Below are positions 1 through 14,510 of a stretch of DNA of 64,000 nt, in pieces (within the stretch, counting starts at the first letter, position 1; every line of letters starts with the position of its first letter). The position numbers and the translations under genes are program-made. This stretch comes from Colletes latitarsis (Eukaryota; Arthropoda; Insecta; Hymenoptera; Colletidae). The stretch spans positions 18,680,001 to 18,744,000 of the forward strand of contig NW_027488369.1 in assembly GCF_051014445.1 (NCBI RefSeq), in the 5' to 3' direction. A model generated the notes under the pieces. It saw nothing but the letters and a program-made list of their open reading frames with translations, was not told where the DNA came from and made no database searches.

Positions 1-2505
1 CATTACTACGTGATCCAGACCAGAAAAAGGCCAGGATCTGGCCATCAAGAATGCGCAAAATGCGAAAGTATGAGCCAGATGATTACAAATACCAGAACTA
101 TGCCTGACATAACCCGCGTTATCCTCTAAAATACGAATCGGAACATGCTTTTAATGACTGTTTCAGTGTGGTAACACATTACTACGAGATCCAAACCAGA
201 AAAATCCCAGGATCGGGCCAACAAGGATGCGAGAAACGCGAAAGTACGAACCACATGAGGGAAAATCTCAGAAAAAACCGAGACATAACCGGCGTTATCC
301 TCTAAAATATTAATGGCAACCAGGTTTAATTGACTGTTTCGGAGTGGTACCACATTACTACGTGTTCCAAACCAGAAAAAGCCCAGGATCTGGCCAACAA
401 GTATGCGAAAAATGCGAAAGTACGAGCCAGATGATGGCAAATCCCAGACCTAACCGAGATATAACCGGCGTTTAGCTCTAAAATATTAATCGCAACCAGG
501 TATAATTGACTGTTTCGGTTTGGTACCGCATTGCTACGATGATCCAAACCAGAAAGAGGCCAGGATCTGGCTAACAAGTATGCGAAAAATGCGAAAGTAT
601 GAGCCAGATGATTGCAAATACCAGAACTATGCCTGACATAACCAGCGTTATCCTCCTAAAATACGAATCAGAACATGCTTTTAATGACTGTTTCAGTGTG
701 GTACCACAATACTACGTGATCCAAACCAGAAAAAGGCCAGGGTCTGTGCCAACAAGTATGGGAAAAATGCGACAGTACGATCCAGATGAGGGCAAATCCC
801 AGACCTAACCGAGACATAACCGGCGCTATCCTCTAAAATATTAATCGCAACCAGGAATAATTGACTGTTTCGGTGTGGTACCGCATTGCTACGATGATCC
901 AAACCAGAAAGAGGCCAGGATCTGGCTAACAAGTATGCGAAAACTGCGAAAGTACGATCCAGATGAGGGTAAATCCCAGACCTAACCGAGACATAACCGG
1001 CGTTATCCTCTAAAATATTAATCGCAACCAGGTTTAATTGACTGTTTCGTTGTGGAACCACATTACTGCGGGATCCAAACCAGAAAAAACCCAGGATCTG
1101 GCCAACAAGTATGAGAAATATGCGAAAGTTCGAGCCAGATGAGGGCAAATACCAGACCTAACCCAGACAAAACCGGCGTTATCCCCTAAAATATTAATCG
1201 CAACCAGGTATAATTGACTGTTTCGGTTTGCTACCGCATTGCTACGATGATCCAAACCAGAAAGAGGCCAGGTTCTGGCTAACAAGTATGCGAAAAAAGC
1301 GAAAGTACGATCCAGATGAGGGCAAATCCCAGACCTAACCGAGACATAACCGGCGTTATCCTCTAAAATATTAATCGCAACCAGGTTTAATTGACTGTTT
1401 CGTTGTGGAACCACATTACTGCGGGATCCAAACCAGAAAAAACCCAGGATCTGGCCAACAACTATGAGAAAAATGCGAAAGAACGATCCAGATGAGGGCA
1501 AATGCCAGACCTAACCGAGACATAACCGGCGTTATCCTCTAAAATATTAATCGCAACCAGGTTTAATTGACTGTTTCGTTGTGGAACCACATTACTGCGG
1601 GATCCAAACCAGAAAGATCCCAGGATCTGGCCAGCAAGTATGCGAAAAATGCGAAAGTACGATCCAGTTGAGGGCAAATCCCAGACCTAACCGAGACATA
1701 ACCGGCGTTATCCTCTAAAATATTAATCGCAACCAGTTTAATTGACTGTTTCGGTGTGGAACCTCATTACTACGTGATCCAAACCAGAAAAATCCCAGGA
1801 TCTGGCCAACAAGTATGCGAAAAATGCGAAAGTACGATCCAGTTGAGGTCAAATCGCAGACCTAACCGAGACATCACCGGCGTTATCCTCTAAAATATTA
1901 ATCGCAACCAGGTTTAATTGACTGTTTCGGTGTGGTACCGCATTACTACGTGATCCAAACCAGATAAAGCCCAGGATCTGGCCAACAAGTATGAGAAAAA
2001 TGCGAAAGATCGAGCCAGATGAGGGCAAATATCAGACCTAACCCAGACATAACCGGCGTTATCCTCTAAAATATTAATCGCAACCAGGTTTAATTGACTG
2101 TTTCGTTGTGGAACCACATTACTGCGGGATCCAAACCAGAAAAAACCCAGGATCTGGCCAACAACTATGAGAAAAACGCGAAAGTACGAGCCACATGAGG
2201 GAAAATCGCAGACCTAACCCAGACATAACCGGCGTTATCCTCTAAAATATTAATCGCAACCAGTTTAATTGACTGTTTCGGTGTGGAACCTCATTACTAC
2301 GTGATCCAAACCAGAAAAATCCCAGGATCTGGCCAACAAGTATGCGAAAAATGCGAAAGTACGATCCAGTTGAGGGCAAATCCCAGACCTAACCGAGACA
2401 TAACCGGCGTTATCCTCTAAAATATTAATCGCAACCAGGTTTAATTGACTGTTTCGGTGTGGTACTGCATTACTACGTGATCCAAACCAGAGAAAGCCCA
2501 GGATC
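1..2505. repeat. Satellite array, B-type 176-bp monomers (block 1)
   Basis: About 14 tandem monomers of 176 bp. B-type diagnostic positions are TTCGGTG or TTCGTTG, ATTAATCGCAACC, CCGGCGTTATCC and AAAAGGCCAGG. Some monomers belong to a sub-variant with ATACGAATCGGAAC and CAGAACTATGCC. The block starts before the window and passes into A-type monomers near 2505, where CTGGCCAACAAG is replaced by CTAGCTATCGAG. The open frames seen here (up to 155 codons on the minus strand) run across monomer boundaries. Since 176 is not a multiple of 3, they read different frames of the same repeat and are not genes. No promoter or RNA gene is visible. Confidence 0.9.
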
Positions 2506-5500
2506 TAGCTATCGAGTATGAGAAATATGCGAAAGAATGAGCCTGATGAGAGAAAATCCCAGACCTAACCTAGACCTAACATGAATTATTCTCTAAAATA
2601 TTGGTCGAAACCAGGTTTAATTGACTGATTCAGTGTGGTCCCACATTACTACGTGATCCAAACCAGAAAAAACCCAGGATCCGTTCAACAAGTATGTGAA
2701 GAATGCGAAAGTATGAGTCTGATGAGTGAAAATCCCAGGCCTAACCTAGACCTAACATGCGTTATCCTCAAAAATATTGATCGAAACGTGGTTTAGTCGA
2801 CTGTTTCAGTGTGGTGCCACATTACTATGTGATCCAAACCAGAAAATAACCCATGATCTGTTCAACGAGTATGTGAAGTGTGCGGAAGTATGAGTCTGAT
2901 GAGTTCAAATCCCAGACCAATCCCAGACTTAACTTGCGTTATCCTCTAAAATATTGATCGAAACCAGGTTTAATCGACTGTTTCAGTGTGGTAGCACAAT
3001 AGTACGTGATCCAAACCAGAAAAAACCCAGGATCAGTTCAACAAGTATAAGAAGAATGCGAAAGTATGAGTCTGAAGAGTGAAAATCCCAGGGCTAAGCT
3101 AGACCTAACATGCGTTATCCTCTAAAATATTGATCCAAACCAGGTTTAATGGACTGTTTCAGTGTGGTACCACATTACTACGTGATACAAACCAGAAAAA
3201 ACCCAGGATCCGTTCAACAAGTATGTGAGGAATGCGAAAGTATGAGTCTGATGAGTGAAAATCCCAGGCCTAACCTAGACCTATCATGCGTTATCCTCAA
3301 AAATATTGATCGAAACCTGGTTTAATCGACTGTTTCAGTGTGGTGCCACATTACTATGTGATCCAAACCAGAAAATAACCCAGGATCTGTTCAACGAGTA
3401 TGTGAAGTGTGCGAAAGTATGAGTCTGATGAGGTCAAATCCCTGACCAATCCCAGACTTAACTTGCGTTATCCTCTAAAATATTGATCGAAACCTGGTTT
3501 AATCGACTGTTGCAGTGTGGTACCACATTACTACGTGTTCCAAACCAGAAAAAACCCAGGATCAGTTCAACAAGTATAAGAAGAATGCGAAAGTATGAGT
3601 CTGATGAGTGAAAATCCCTGGGCTAACCTAGACCTAACATGCGTTATCCTCTAAAATATTGATCCAAACCAGGTTTAATGGACTGTTTCAGTGTGGTACC
3701 ACATTACTACGTGATACAAACCAGAAAAAACCCAGGATCCGTTCAACAAGTATGTGAGGAATGCGAAAGTATGAGTCTGATGAGTGAAAATCCCAGGGCT
3801 AACCTAGACCTAACATGCGTTATCCTCAAAAATATTGATCGAAACCTGGTTTAATCAACTGTTTCAGTGTGGTACCACATTACTATGTGATCCGAACCAG
3901 AAAATAACCCAGGATCTGTTCAACGAGTATGTGAAGAGTGCGGAAGTATGAGTCTGATGAGGTCAAATCCCAGACCAATCCCAGACTTAACTTGCGTTAT
4001 CCTCTAAAATATTGATCGAAACCAGGTTAAATTGACTGTTTCAGTGTTGTACTTCATTACTACGTGATCCAATCCAGAAAAAGCCCAGGATCTAGCTATC
4101 AAGTATGAGAAATATGCGAAAGAATGAGCCTGATGAGAGAAAATCCCAGACCTAACCTAGACCTAACATGAATTATTCTCTAAAATATTGGTCGAAACCA
4201 GGTTTAATGGACTGTTTCAGTGTGGTACCACATTACTACGTGATACAAACCAGAAAAAACCCAGGATCCGTTCAACAAGTATGTGAGGAATGCGAAAGTA
4301 TGAGTCTGATGAGTGAAAATCCCAGGGCTAACCTAGACCTAACATGCGTTATCCTCCAAAATATTGATCGAAAACTGTTTTAATCGACTGTTTCAGTTTG
4401 GTACCACATTACTATGTGATCCAAACCAGAAAATAACCCAGGACCTGTTCAACGAGTATGTGAAGTGTGCGTAGGTATGAGTCTGATGAGGGCAAATCCC
4501 AGACCTATCCCAGACCTAACTTGCGTTATCTTCTAAAATATTGATCGAAACCAGGTTTAACCGACTGTTCCAGTGTGGATCCACATTACTACGTGATCCA
4601 AACCAGAAAAAACCCAGGATCAGTTCAACAAGTATGTGAAGAATGCGAAAGTATGAGTCTGATGAGTGAATATCCCAGGCCTAACCTAGACCTAACATGC
4701 GTTGTCCTCAAAAATATTAATCGAAACCTGGTTTAATCGACTGTTTCAGTGTGGTACCACATTACTATGTGATCCGAACCAGAAAATAACCCAGGATCTG
4801 TTCAACGAGTATGTGAAGTGTGCGAAAGTATGAGTCTGATGAGGGCAAATCCCAGACCTATCCCAGACCTAACATGCGTTATCCTCTAAAATATTTATCA
4901 CGACCAGGTTTAATTGATTGTTTCAGTGTGGACCCACATTACTACGTGATCCAAACCAGAAAAAACCCAGGATCCGTTCAACAAGTATCAGAAGAATGCG
5001 AAAGTATGAGTCTGATGAGTTGAAATCCCAGACCTAACCTAGACCTAACATGCGTTTTCCTCTAAAATATTGAGGGAAACCAGGTTTAATGGACTGTTTC
5101 AGTGTGGTACCACATTACTACGTGATCCAAATCAGAAAAAACCCAGGATCTGTTCAACAAGTATGTGAAAAACGCGAAACTCTGTGCCTGATGAGGGCAA
5201 ATCTTAGACCTAACCCAGACCTAAGATGCGTTATTCTCTAAAATATTTATCAAGACCAGGTTTAATTGAATGTTTCAGTGTGGTACCACATTACTACGTG
5301 TTCCAAATCAGAAAAAACCCAGGATCCGTTCAACGAGTATGTGAAGAAGGCGAAAGTATGAGTCTGATAAGTGAAAATCTCAAGCCTTACCTAGACCTAA
5401 CTTGCGTTGTCCTCTAAAATATTGATGGAAATCAGGTTTCATTGACTGTTTCAGTGTGGTACTACATTACTACGTGATGGAATCCAGAAAAAGCCCATGA

Positions 5501-6281
5501 TCTAGCCATCAAGTATGACAAATATGCGAAAGAATGAGCCTAATGAGAGCAAATCCCAGACCTAACCTAGACCTAACATGCGTTATGCTCTAAAATATTG
5601 AGCGAAACCAGGTTTAATGGACTGTTTCAGTGTGGTACCACACTACTTCGTGATCCAAACCAGAAAAAACCCAGGATCTGTTCAACAAGTATGTGAAAAA
5701 CTCGAAACTGTGAGCCTGATGAGGGCAAATCTTAGACCTAACCTTGACCTAACATGCGTTATCCTCTAAAATATTGAGCGAAACCAGGTTTGATGGACTG
5801 TTTCAGTGTGGTACCACACTACTACGGGATCCAAACCTGAAAAAACCCAGGATCTGTTCAACAAGTATGTGAAAAACGCGAAAGTATGAGCCTGATGAGG
5901 TCAAATCCCAGACCAATCCCAGACTTAACTTTCGTTATCCTCTAAGATATTGATCAAAACCAGGTTTAATCGTCTGTTTCAGTGTGGTACCACATTACTA
6001 CGTGATCCAAACCCGAAAAAACCCAGGATCAGTTCAACAAGTATCAGAAGAATGCGAAAGTATGAGTCTGATGAGTGAAAATCCCAGGGCTAACCTAGAC
6101 CTTACATGCGTTATCCTCTAAAATATTCATCCAAACCAGGTTTAATAGACTGTTTCAGTGTGGTACCACACTACTGCGTGATACAAACCAGAAAAAACCC
6201 AGGATCTGTTCAAGAAGTATGTGAAAAACGCGAGAGTATGAGCCTGATGAGGGCGAATCCCAGACCTATGCCAGACCTAAC
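2506..6281. repeat. Satellite array, A-type 176-bp monomers
   Basis: Tandem A-type monomers recognised by TTCAGTGTGG, ATTGATCGAAACC, GACCTAACATGCG and (A)6CCCAGG. Monomers alternate between sub-variants carrying GATCTAGCCATCAAG, GATCCGTTCAACAAG or GATCTGTTCAACAAG. The array is cut at 6281/6282 by the truncated LINE. Several monomers contain a 63-codon frame beginning at ATGCGTT, longer than one monomer and recurring only because the repeat recurs. No other feature is seen. Confidence 0.9.
6268..6281. repeat. Target-site duplication, left copy (truncated LINE)
   Basis: ATGCCAGACCTAAC directly precedes the poly(T) and is repeated at 6705-6718 on the other side of the element. One or two extra T residues may also belong to the duplication but cannot be told apart from the tail. 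Uninterrupted monomers, for example near 7052 and 18148, have the same sequence running straight into TTGCGTT. Confidence 0.85.
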
Positions 6282-6704
6282 TTTTTTTTTTTTTTTTTTT
6301 TTTGGTCGTGGGGAAAATCATCGAAAGACTCCCTCCCACCTCCTTGTGGAGAGGTGGGAGGGGTGTGTGGGATTCCCCGCGCCCGTACAACGACAGGCGC
6401 GGGACCTACCCACTAAAAACCCCACGGTGACCCTTCGGCACGCTTCGGGAGGATACCGGGAATCGCTCGAAGCATTCTTCCGGTATCCTCCCCGTGCCCG
6501 CGCTTTCGCGCCCATGCCCCGGGGGGACAATCGGTCCCCCCAGTAGACACACTGCCTCATAGCGGCGGGACGGGGCCACTCCATCCCGCCGCTATCCGTC
6601 CCGGGGCCGCGTTTAGTGGCGGCTGCGAGCCCCAACTCGCAACCGCCCGCGACCCCGTTTCCACCCCTCGGCGGCCGGGCGTTCATGGCCGCACCAGACC
6701 GCCG
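6282..6704 (-). mobile_element. 5'-truncated LINE copy (3' UTR only)
   Basis: A 423-bp insertion on the minus strand. It starts on + with 22 T residues (the poly(A) tail), followed by GC-rich sequence matching 38963-39362 of the full-length element with only about seven substitutions (roughly 98% identity by eye). It contains only 3' UTR and no ORF2 codons, so it is a dead 5'-truncated product of target-primed reverse transcription. All four 3' UTR stem-loops that fall in this interval are kept, for example arms 6447-6459 / 6480-6492 and the perfect 12-bp pair 6559-6570 / 6584-6595. The truncation falls just downstream, in the sense direction, of the hairpin equivalent to 39382-39422. Confidence 0.93.
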
Positions 6705-6718
6705 ATGCCAGACCTAAC
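6705..6718. repeat. Target-site duplication, right copy (truncated LINE)
   Basis: ATGCCAGACCTAAC, identical to 6268-6281, after which the satellite continues in phase as TTGCGTTATCC. The A at the boundary could belong to either the element or the duplication (GCCGA microhomology). Confidence 0.85.
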
Positions 6719-9700
6719 TTGCGTTATCCTCAAAAATATTGATCGAAACCTGGTTTAATCGACTGTTTCAGTGTGGTACCACATTACTATGTGATCCAAA
6801 CCAGAAAATAACCCAGGATCTGTTCAACGAGTATGTGAAGTGTGCGAAAGTATGAGTCTGATGAGGGCAAATCCCATACCTATCCCAGACCTAACATGCG
6901 TTATCCTCTAAAATATTGATCCAAACCAGGTTTAATGGACTGTTTCAGTGTGGCACCACACTACTACGTGATACAAACCAGCAAAAACCCAGGATCTGTT
7001 CAACAAGTATGTGAAAAACGCGAAAGTATGAGTCTGATGAGGGCGAATCCCAGACCTATGCCAGACCTAACTTGCGTTGTCCTCTAAAATATTTATCAAG
7101 ACCAGGTTTAATTGAATGTTTCAGTGTGGTACCACATTACTACGTGATCAAAACCAGAAAAAACCCAAGATCCGTTCAACAAGTATGTGAAGAATGCGAA
7201 AGTATGAGTCTGATCAGTGAAAATCTCAGGCCTTACCTAGACCTAACTTGCGTTGTCCTCTAAAATATTGATCGAAACTAGGTTTAATTGACTGTTTCAG
7301 TGTTGTACTTCATTACTACGTGATGCAATCCAGAAAAAGCCCAAGATCTAGCCATCAAGTATGAGAAATATGCGAAAGAGTGAGCCTGATGGGAGCAAAT
7401 CCCTGACCTAACCTAGACCTACAATGAATTATTCTCTAAAATATTGATCAAAACCAGGTTTAATTGACTGTTTCAGTGTGGTACCACACTACTACGTGAT
7501 ACAAACCAGCAAAAACCCAGGATCTGTTCAACAAGTATGTGAAAAACGCGAAAGTATGAGTCTGATGAGGGCGAATCCCAGACCTATGCCAGACCTAACT
7601 TGCGTTGTCCTCTAAAATATTTATCAAGACCAGGTTTAATTGAATGTTTCAGTGTGGTACCACATTACTACGTGATCAAAACCAGAAAAAACCCAGGATC
7701 CGTTCAACAAGTATGTGAAGAATGCGAAAGTATGAGTCTGATCAGTGAAAATCTCAGGCCTTACCTAGACCTAACATGCGTTGTCCTCTAAAATATTAAT
7801 GGAAACCAGGTTTCAATGACTGTTTCAGTGTGGTACTACATTTCTACGTGATGCAATCCAGAAATAGCCCAGGATCTAGCCATCAAGTATGAGAAATATG
7901 CGAAAGAATGAGCCTGATGAGAGCAAATCCCAGACCTAACCTAGACCTAACATGCGTTATCCTCTAAAATATTGAGCGAAACCAGGTTTAATGGACTGTT
8001 TCAGTGTGGTACCACACTACTTCGTGATCCAAACCAGAGAAAGCCCAGGATCTGTTCAAGAAGTATGTGAAAAACGCTATACTGTGAGCCTGATGAGGGC
8101 AAATCCTAGACCTAACCCAGACCTAACATGCGTTATCCTCTAAAATATTTATCAAGATCAGGTTTAATTGATTGTTTCAGTGTGGTCCCACATTACTACG
8201 TGATCCAAACCAGAAAAAACCAAGTATCTGTTCAACATGTATGAGAAATATGCGAAAGAATGAGCCTGATGTAAGCAAATCCCAGACCTAACCTAGACCT
8301 AACATGAATTATTCTCTAAAATATTGATCGAAACCAGGTTTACTTGACTGCTTCAGTGTGGTCCCACATTACTACGTGATCCAAACCAGAAAAAACCCAG
8401 GATCTGTTCAGCAAGTATGTGAAGAATGCGAAAGTATGAGTCTGATGAGGGAAAATCCCAGGCCTAACCTAGACCTAACATGCGCTATCCTCTAAAATAT
8501 TGATGGAAACCAGGTTTAATTGACTGTTTCAGTGTTGTACTTCATTACTACGTGATGCAATCCAGAAAAAGCCCAGGATCTGTTCTACATGTATGAAAAA
8601 TATGCGAAAGAATGAGCCTGATGAGAGCAAATCCCAGACCTAACCTAGACCTAACATGAATTATTCTCTAAAATATTGATCGAAACCAGGTTTAATTGAC
8701 TGTTTCAGTGTGGTACCACATTACTACGTGATCCAATCCAGAAATAGCCCAGGATCTAGCCATGAAGTATGAGAAATATGCGAAAGCATGAGCCTGATGA
8801 GGGCAAATCCTAGACCTAACCCAGACCTAACATGCGTTATTCTGTAAAATATTGATGGAAACCAGGTTTAATTGACTGTTTCAGTGTTGTACTTCATTAC
8901 TACGTGATCCAAAACAGAAAAAACCCAGGATCTGTTCGACATGTATGAAAAATATGCGAAAGAATGAGCCTGATGAGAGCAAATCCCAGACCTAACCTAG
9001 ACCTAACATGAATTATTCTCTAAAATATTGATCGAAACCAGGTTTAACTGACTGTTTCAGTGTGGTACCACATTACTACGTGATCCAATCCAGAAATAGC
9101 CCAGGATCTAGCCATGAAGTATGAGAAATATGCGAAAGTATGAGCCTGATGAGGGCAAATCCTAGACCTAACCCTGACCTAACATGCGTTATTCTGTAAA
9201 ATTTTTATCAAGACCAGGTTTAATTGAATGTTTCATTGTGGTACCTCATTACTACGTGATCAAAACCAGAAAAAACCCAGGATCCGTTCAACAAGTATGT
9301 GAAGAATGCGAAAGTATGAGTCTGATGAGGTCAAATCCCAGGCCTAACCTAGACCTAGCATGAATTATTCTCTAAAATATTGATCGAAACCAGGTTTAAT
9401 TGACTGTTTCAGTGTGGTCCCACATTACTACGTGATCCAAACCAGAAAAAACCCAGGATCTGTTCAACAAGTATGTGAAAAACGCTAAACTGTGAGCCTG
9501 ATGAGGGCAAATCTTAGACCTAACCCAGACCTAAGATGCGTTATCCTCTAAAATATTTACCCAGACCAGGTTTCATTGAATGTTTCAGTGTGGTACCACT
9601 TTACTACGTGATCCAATCCAGAAATAGCCCATGATCTAGCCATGAAGTATGAGAAATATGCGAAAGTATGAGCCTGATGAGGGCAAATCCCAGACCTATC

Positions 9701-12700
9701 CCAGACCTAACTTGCGTTGTCCTCTAAGAAATTGATGGAAACCAGGTTTAATTGACTGTTTCAGTGTTGTACTTCATTACTACGTGATGCAATCCAGAAA
9801 AAGCCCAAGATCTAGCCATCAAGTATGAGAAATATGCGAAAGAGTGAGCCTGATGGGAGCAAATCCCTGACCTAACCTAGACCTACAATGAATTATTCTC
9901 TAAAATATTGATCAAAACCAGGTTTAATTGACTGTTTCAGTGTGGTACCACATTACTACGTGATCCAATCCATAAATAGCCCAGGATCTAGCCATGTAGT
10001 ATGGGAAATATGCGAAAGTATGAGCCTGATGAGGGCAAATCCTAGACCTAACCCAGACCTAACATGCGTTATTCTCTAAAATATTTATCAAGACCAGGTT
10101 TAATTGAATGTTTCAGTGTGGTACCACACTACTACGTGATCAAAACCAGAAAAAACCCAGGATCCGTTCAACAAGTATGTGAAGAATGCGAAAGTATGAG
10201 TCTGATCAGTGAAAATCTCAGGCCTTACCTAGACCTAACATGCGTTGTCCTCTAAAATATTGATGGAAACCAGGTTTCAATGACTGTTTCAGTGTGGTAC
10301 TACATTACTACGTGATGCAATCCAGAAATAGCCCAGGATCTAGCCATCAAGTATGAGAAATATGCGAAAGAATGAGCCTGATGAGAGCAAATCCCAGACC
10401 TAACCTAGACCTAACATGCGTTATCCTCTAAAATATTGAGCGAAACCAGGTTTAATGGACTGTTTCAGTGTGGTACCACACTACTTCGTGATCCAAACCA
10501 GAGAAAGCCCAGGATCTGTTCAAGAAGTATGTGAAAAACGCTAAACTGTGAGCCTGATGAGGGCAAATCCTAGACCTAACCCAGACCTAACATGCGTTAT
10601 CCTCTAAAATATTTATCAAGATCAGGTTTAATTGATTGTTTCAGTGTGGTCCCACATTACTACGTGATCCAAACCAGAAAAAACCCAGGATCCGTTCAGC
10701 AAGTATGTGAAGAATGCGAAAGTATGAGTCTGATGAGGGAAAATCCCAGGCCTAACCTAGACCTAACATGCGCTATCCTCTAAAATATTGATCGAAACCA
10801 GGTTTAGTCGACTGTTTCAGTGTGGTCCCACATTACTACGTGATCCAAACCAGAAATAACCCAGGAGCCGTTCAACAAGTATGTGAAGAATGCGAAAGTA
10901 TGAGTCTGATGAGGTCAAATCCCAGACCTATCCCAGACTTAACTTGCGTTATCCTCTAAAATATTGATCGAAACCAGGTTTAATCGACTGTTTCAGCGTG
11001 GTACCACATTACTACGTGATACAATCCAGAAACAGCCCAGGATCTAGCCATGAAGTATGAGAAATATGCGAAAGTATGAGCCTGATTAGGGCAAATCCTA
11101 GACCTAACCCAAACCTAACATGCGTTATCCTCTAAAATATTTATCAAGACCAGGTTTAATTGAATGTTGCAGTGTGGTGCCACATTACTACGTTAACCAA
11201 ACCAGAAAAAACCCTGGATCCGTTCAACAAGTATGTTAAAACTGCGACAGTATGACCCTGATGAGGGCAAATCCCAGGCCTAACCTAGACCTAACATGCG
11301 TTGTCCTCTAAAATATTGATGGAAACCAGGTTTAATTGACTGTTTCAGTGTTGTACTTCATTACTACGTGATGCAATCCAGAAAAAGCCCAGGATCTGTT
11401 CTACATGTACGAAAAATATGCGAAAGAATGAGCCTGATGAGAGCAAATACCAGACCTAACCTAGACCTAACATGAATTATTCTCTAAAATATTGATCGAA
11501 ACCAGGTTTAATTGACTGTTTCAGTGTGGTACCACATTACTACGTGATCCAATCCAGAAATAGCCCAGGATCTAGCCATGAAGTATGAGAAATATGCGAA
11601 AGCATGAGCCTGATGAGGGCAAATCCTAGACCTAACCCAGACCTAACATGCGTTATTCTGTAAAATATTGATGGAAACCAGGTTTAATTGACTGTTTCAG
11701 TGTTGTACTTCATTACTACGTGATCCAAAACAGAAAAAACCCAGGATCTGTTCTACATGTATGAAAAATATGCGAAAGAATGAGCCTGATGAGTGCAAAT
11801 CCCAGACCTAACCTAGACCTAACATGAATTATTCTCTAAAATATTGATCGAAACCAGGTTTAATTGACTGTTTCAGTGTGGTACCACATTACTACGTGAT
11901 CCAATCCAGAAATAGCCCAGGATCTAGCCATGAAGTATGAGAAATATGCGAAAGTATGAGCCTGACGAAGGCAAATCCTAGACCTAACCCTGACCTAACA
12001 TGCGTGATTCTGTAAAATTTTTATCAAGACCAGGTTTAATTGAATGTTTCATTGTGGTACCTCATTACTACGTGATCAAAACCAGAAAAAACCCAGGATC
12101 CGTTCAACAAGTATGTGAAGAATGCGAAAGTATGAGTCTGATGAGGTCAAATCCCAGGCCTAACCTAGACCTAGCATGAATTATTCTCTAAAATATTGAT
12201 CGAAACCAGGTTTAATTGACTGTTTCAGTGTGGTCCCACATTACTACGTGATCCAACCCAGAAAAAACCCAGGATCTGTTCAACAAGTATGTGAAAAACG
12301 CTAAACTGTGAGCCTGATGAGGGCAAATCTTAGACCTAACCCAGACCTAAGATGCGTTATCCTCTAAAATATTTACCCAGACCAGGTTTCATTGAATGTT
12401 TCAGTGTGGTACCACTTTACTACGTGATCCAATCCAGAAATAGCCCATGATCTAGCCATGAAGTATGAGAAATATGCGAAAGTATGAGCCTGATGAGGGC
12501 AAATCCCAGACCTATCCCAGACCTAACTTGCGTTGTCCTCTAAGAGATTGATGGCAACCAGGTTTAATTGACTGTTTCAGTGTTGTACTTCATTACTACG
12601 TGATCCAAACCCGAAAAAACCCAGGATCTAGCCATCAAGTATGAGAAATATGCGGAAGAATGAGCCTGATGAGAGCAAATCCCAGACCTAACGTAGACCT

Positions 12701-14510
12701 AGCATGAATTATTCTCTAAAATATTGATCGAAACCAGGTTTAATTGACTGTTTCAGTGTGGTCCCACATTACTACGTGATCCAAACCAGAAAAAACCCAG
12801 AATCCGTTCAACAAGTATGTGAAGAATGCGAAATTATGAGTCTGATGAGGTCAAATCCCAGGTCTAACCTAGACCTAACATGCATTATCCTCAAAAATAT
12901 TGATCGAAACCTGGTTTAATCGACTGTTTCAGTGTGGTACCACATGACTATGTGATCCAAACCAGAAAATAACCCAGGATCTGTTCAACGAGTAAGTGAA
13001 GTGTGCGAAAGAATGAGCCTGATGAGAGCAAATCCCAGACCTAACCTAGACCTTACATGCGTTATCCTCTAAAATATTGAGCGAAACCAGGTTTAATGGA
13101 CTGTTTCAGTGTGGTACCACACTACTTCGTGATCCAAACCAGAAAAAACCCAGGATCTGTTCAACAAGTATGTGAAAAACGCTAAACTGTGAGCCTGATG
13201 GGGGCAAATCTTAGACCTAACCCAGACCTAAGATGCGTTATCCTCTAAAATATTTATCCAGACCAGGTTTCATTGGATGTTTCAGTGTGGTACCACTTTA
13301 CTGCGTGATCCAATCCAGAAATAGCCCATGATCTAGCCATGAAGTATGAGAAATATGCGAAAGAATGAGCCTGATGAGAGCAAATCCCAGACCTAACCTA
13401 GATCTTACATGCGTTATCCTCTAAAATATAGAGCGAAACCAGGTTTAATGGACTGTTTCAGTGTGGTACCACACTACTTCGTGATCCAAACCAGAAAAAA
13501 CCCAGGATCTGTTCAACAAGTATGTGAAAAACGCTAAACTGTGCGCCTGATGAGAGCAAATGCCAGACCTATCCTAGACCTTACATGCGTTATCCTCAAA
13601 AATATTGATCGAAACCTGGTTTAATCGACTGTTTCAGTGTGGTACCACATTACTACGTGATCCAAACCAGAAAAAACCCAGGATCTAGCCATCAAGTACG
13701 AGAAATATGCGAAAGAATGTGCCTGATGAGAGCAAATCCCAGACCTATCCTAGACCTTACATGCGTTATCCTCTAAAATATTGAGCCAAACCAGGTTTAA
13801 TGGACTGTTTCAGTGTGGTCCCACATTACTACGTGATCCAAACCAGAAGTAACCCAGGATCTGTTCTACATGTATGAAAAATATGCGAAAGAATGAGCCT
13901 GATGAGAGCAAATCCCAGACCTAACCTAGACCTAACATGAATTATTCTCTAAAATATTGATCGAAACCAGGTTTAATTGACTGTTTCAGTGTGGTCCCAC
14001 ATTACTACGTGATCCAACCCAGAAAAAACCCAGGATCTGTTCAACAAGTATGAGAAATATGCGGAAGAATGAGCCTGATGAGAGCAAATCCCAGACCTAA
14101 CGTAGACCTAGCATGCATTATCCTCAAAAATATTGATGGAAACCAGGTTTCATTGACTGTTTCAGTGTGGTACTACATTACTACGTGATGCAATCCAGAA
14201 AAAGCCCAGGATCTAGCCATGAAGTATGAGAAATATGCGAAAGTAAGAGCCTGATGAGGGCAAATCCTAGACCTATCCCAGACCTAACTTGCGTTATCCT
14301 CTAAAATATTGATCGGAACCAGGTTTAATTGACTGTTTCAGCGTGGTACCACATTACTACGTGTTACAATCCAGAAACAGCCCAGGATTTAGCCATGAAG
14401 TATGAGAAATATGCGAAAGTATGAGCCTGATGAGGGCAAATCCTAGACCTAACCCAGACCTAACAGGCGTTATCCTCTAAAATATTTATCAAGATCAGGT
14501 TTAATTGAAT
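6719..14510. repeat. Satellite array, A-type monomers
   Basis: About 44 A-type monomers. Sub-variants are shuffled: GATCTAGCCATGAAG, GATCTGTTCTACATG, GATCCGTTCAACAAG, ATGAATTATTC and others. About 10650-12940 is a near-copy of about 26140-28430 (spacing 15489 bp, 88 monomers plus 1 bp). About 10600-12690 is also copied at about 31545-33630 (spacing 20945 bp, 119 monomers plus 1 bp). The last monomer changes to B-type near 14510. No gene is seen. Confidence 0.9.

Noticed and set aside
1034..1080. CENP-B-box-like TTTCGTTGTGG in B monomers
   Set aside because: It resembles the left half of the mammalian CENP-B box, but the required A and CGGG are not at the right spacing, and a CENP-B role would not be expected in an arthropod.
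693..1501. Overlapping minus-strand frames of 151 and 155 codons in B satellite
   Set aside because: They cross monomer borders in different frames of the same repeat (176 is not divisible by 3). Similar peptides recur because the DNA recurs, not because of coding constraint.
6106..6546. 146-codon frame spanning satellite, poly(T) and truncated LINE
   Set aside because: It reads the poly(T) as a run of Phe and joins unrelated sequence; an accident of the insertion.
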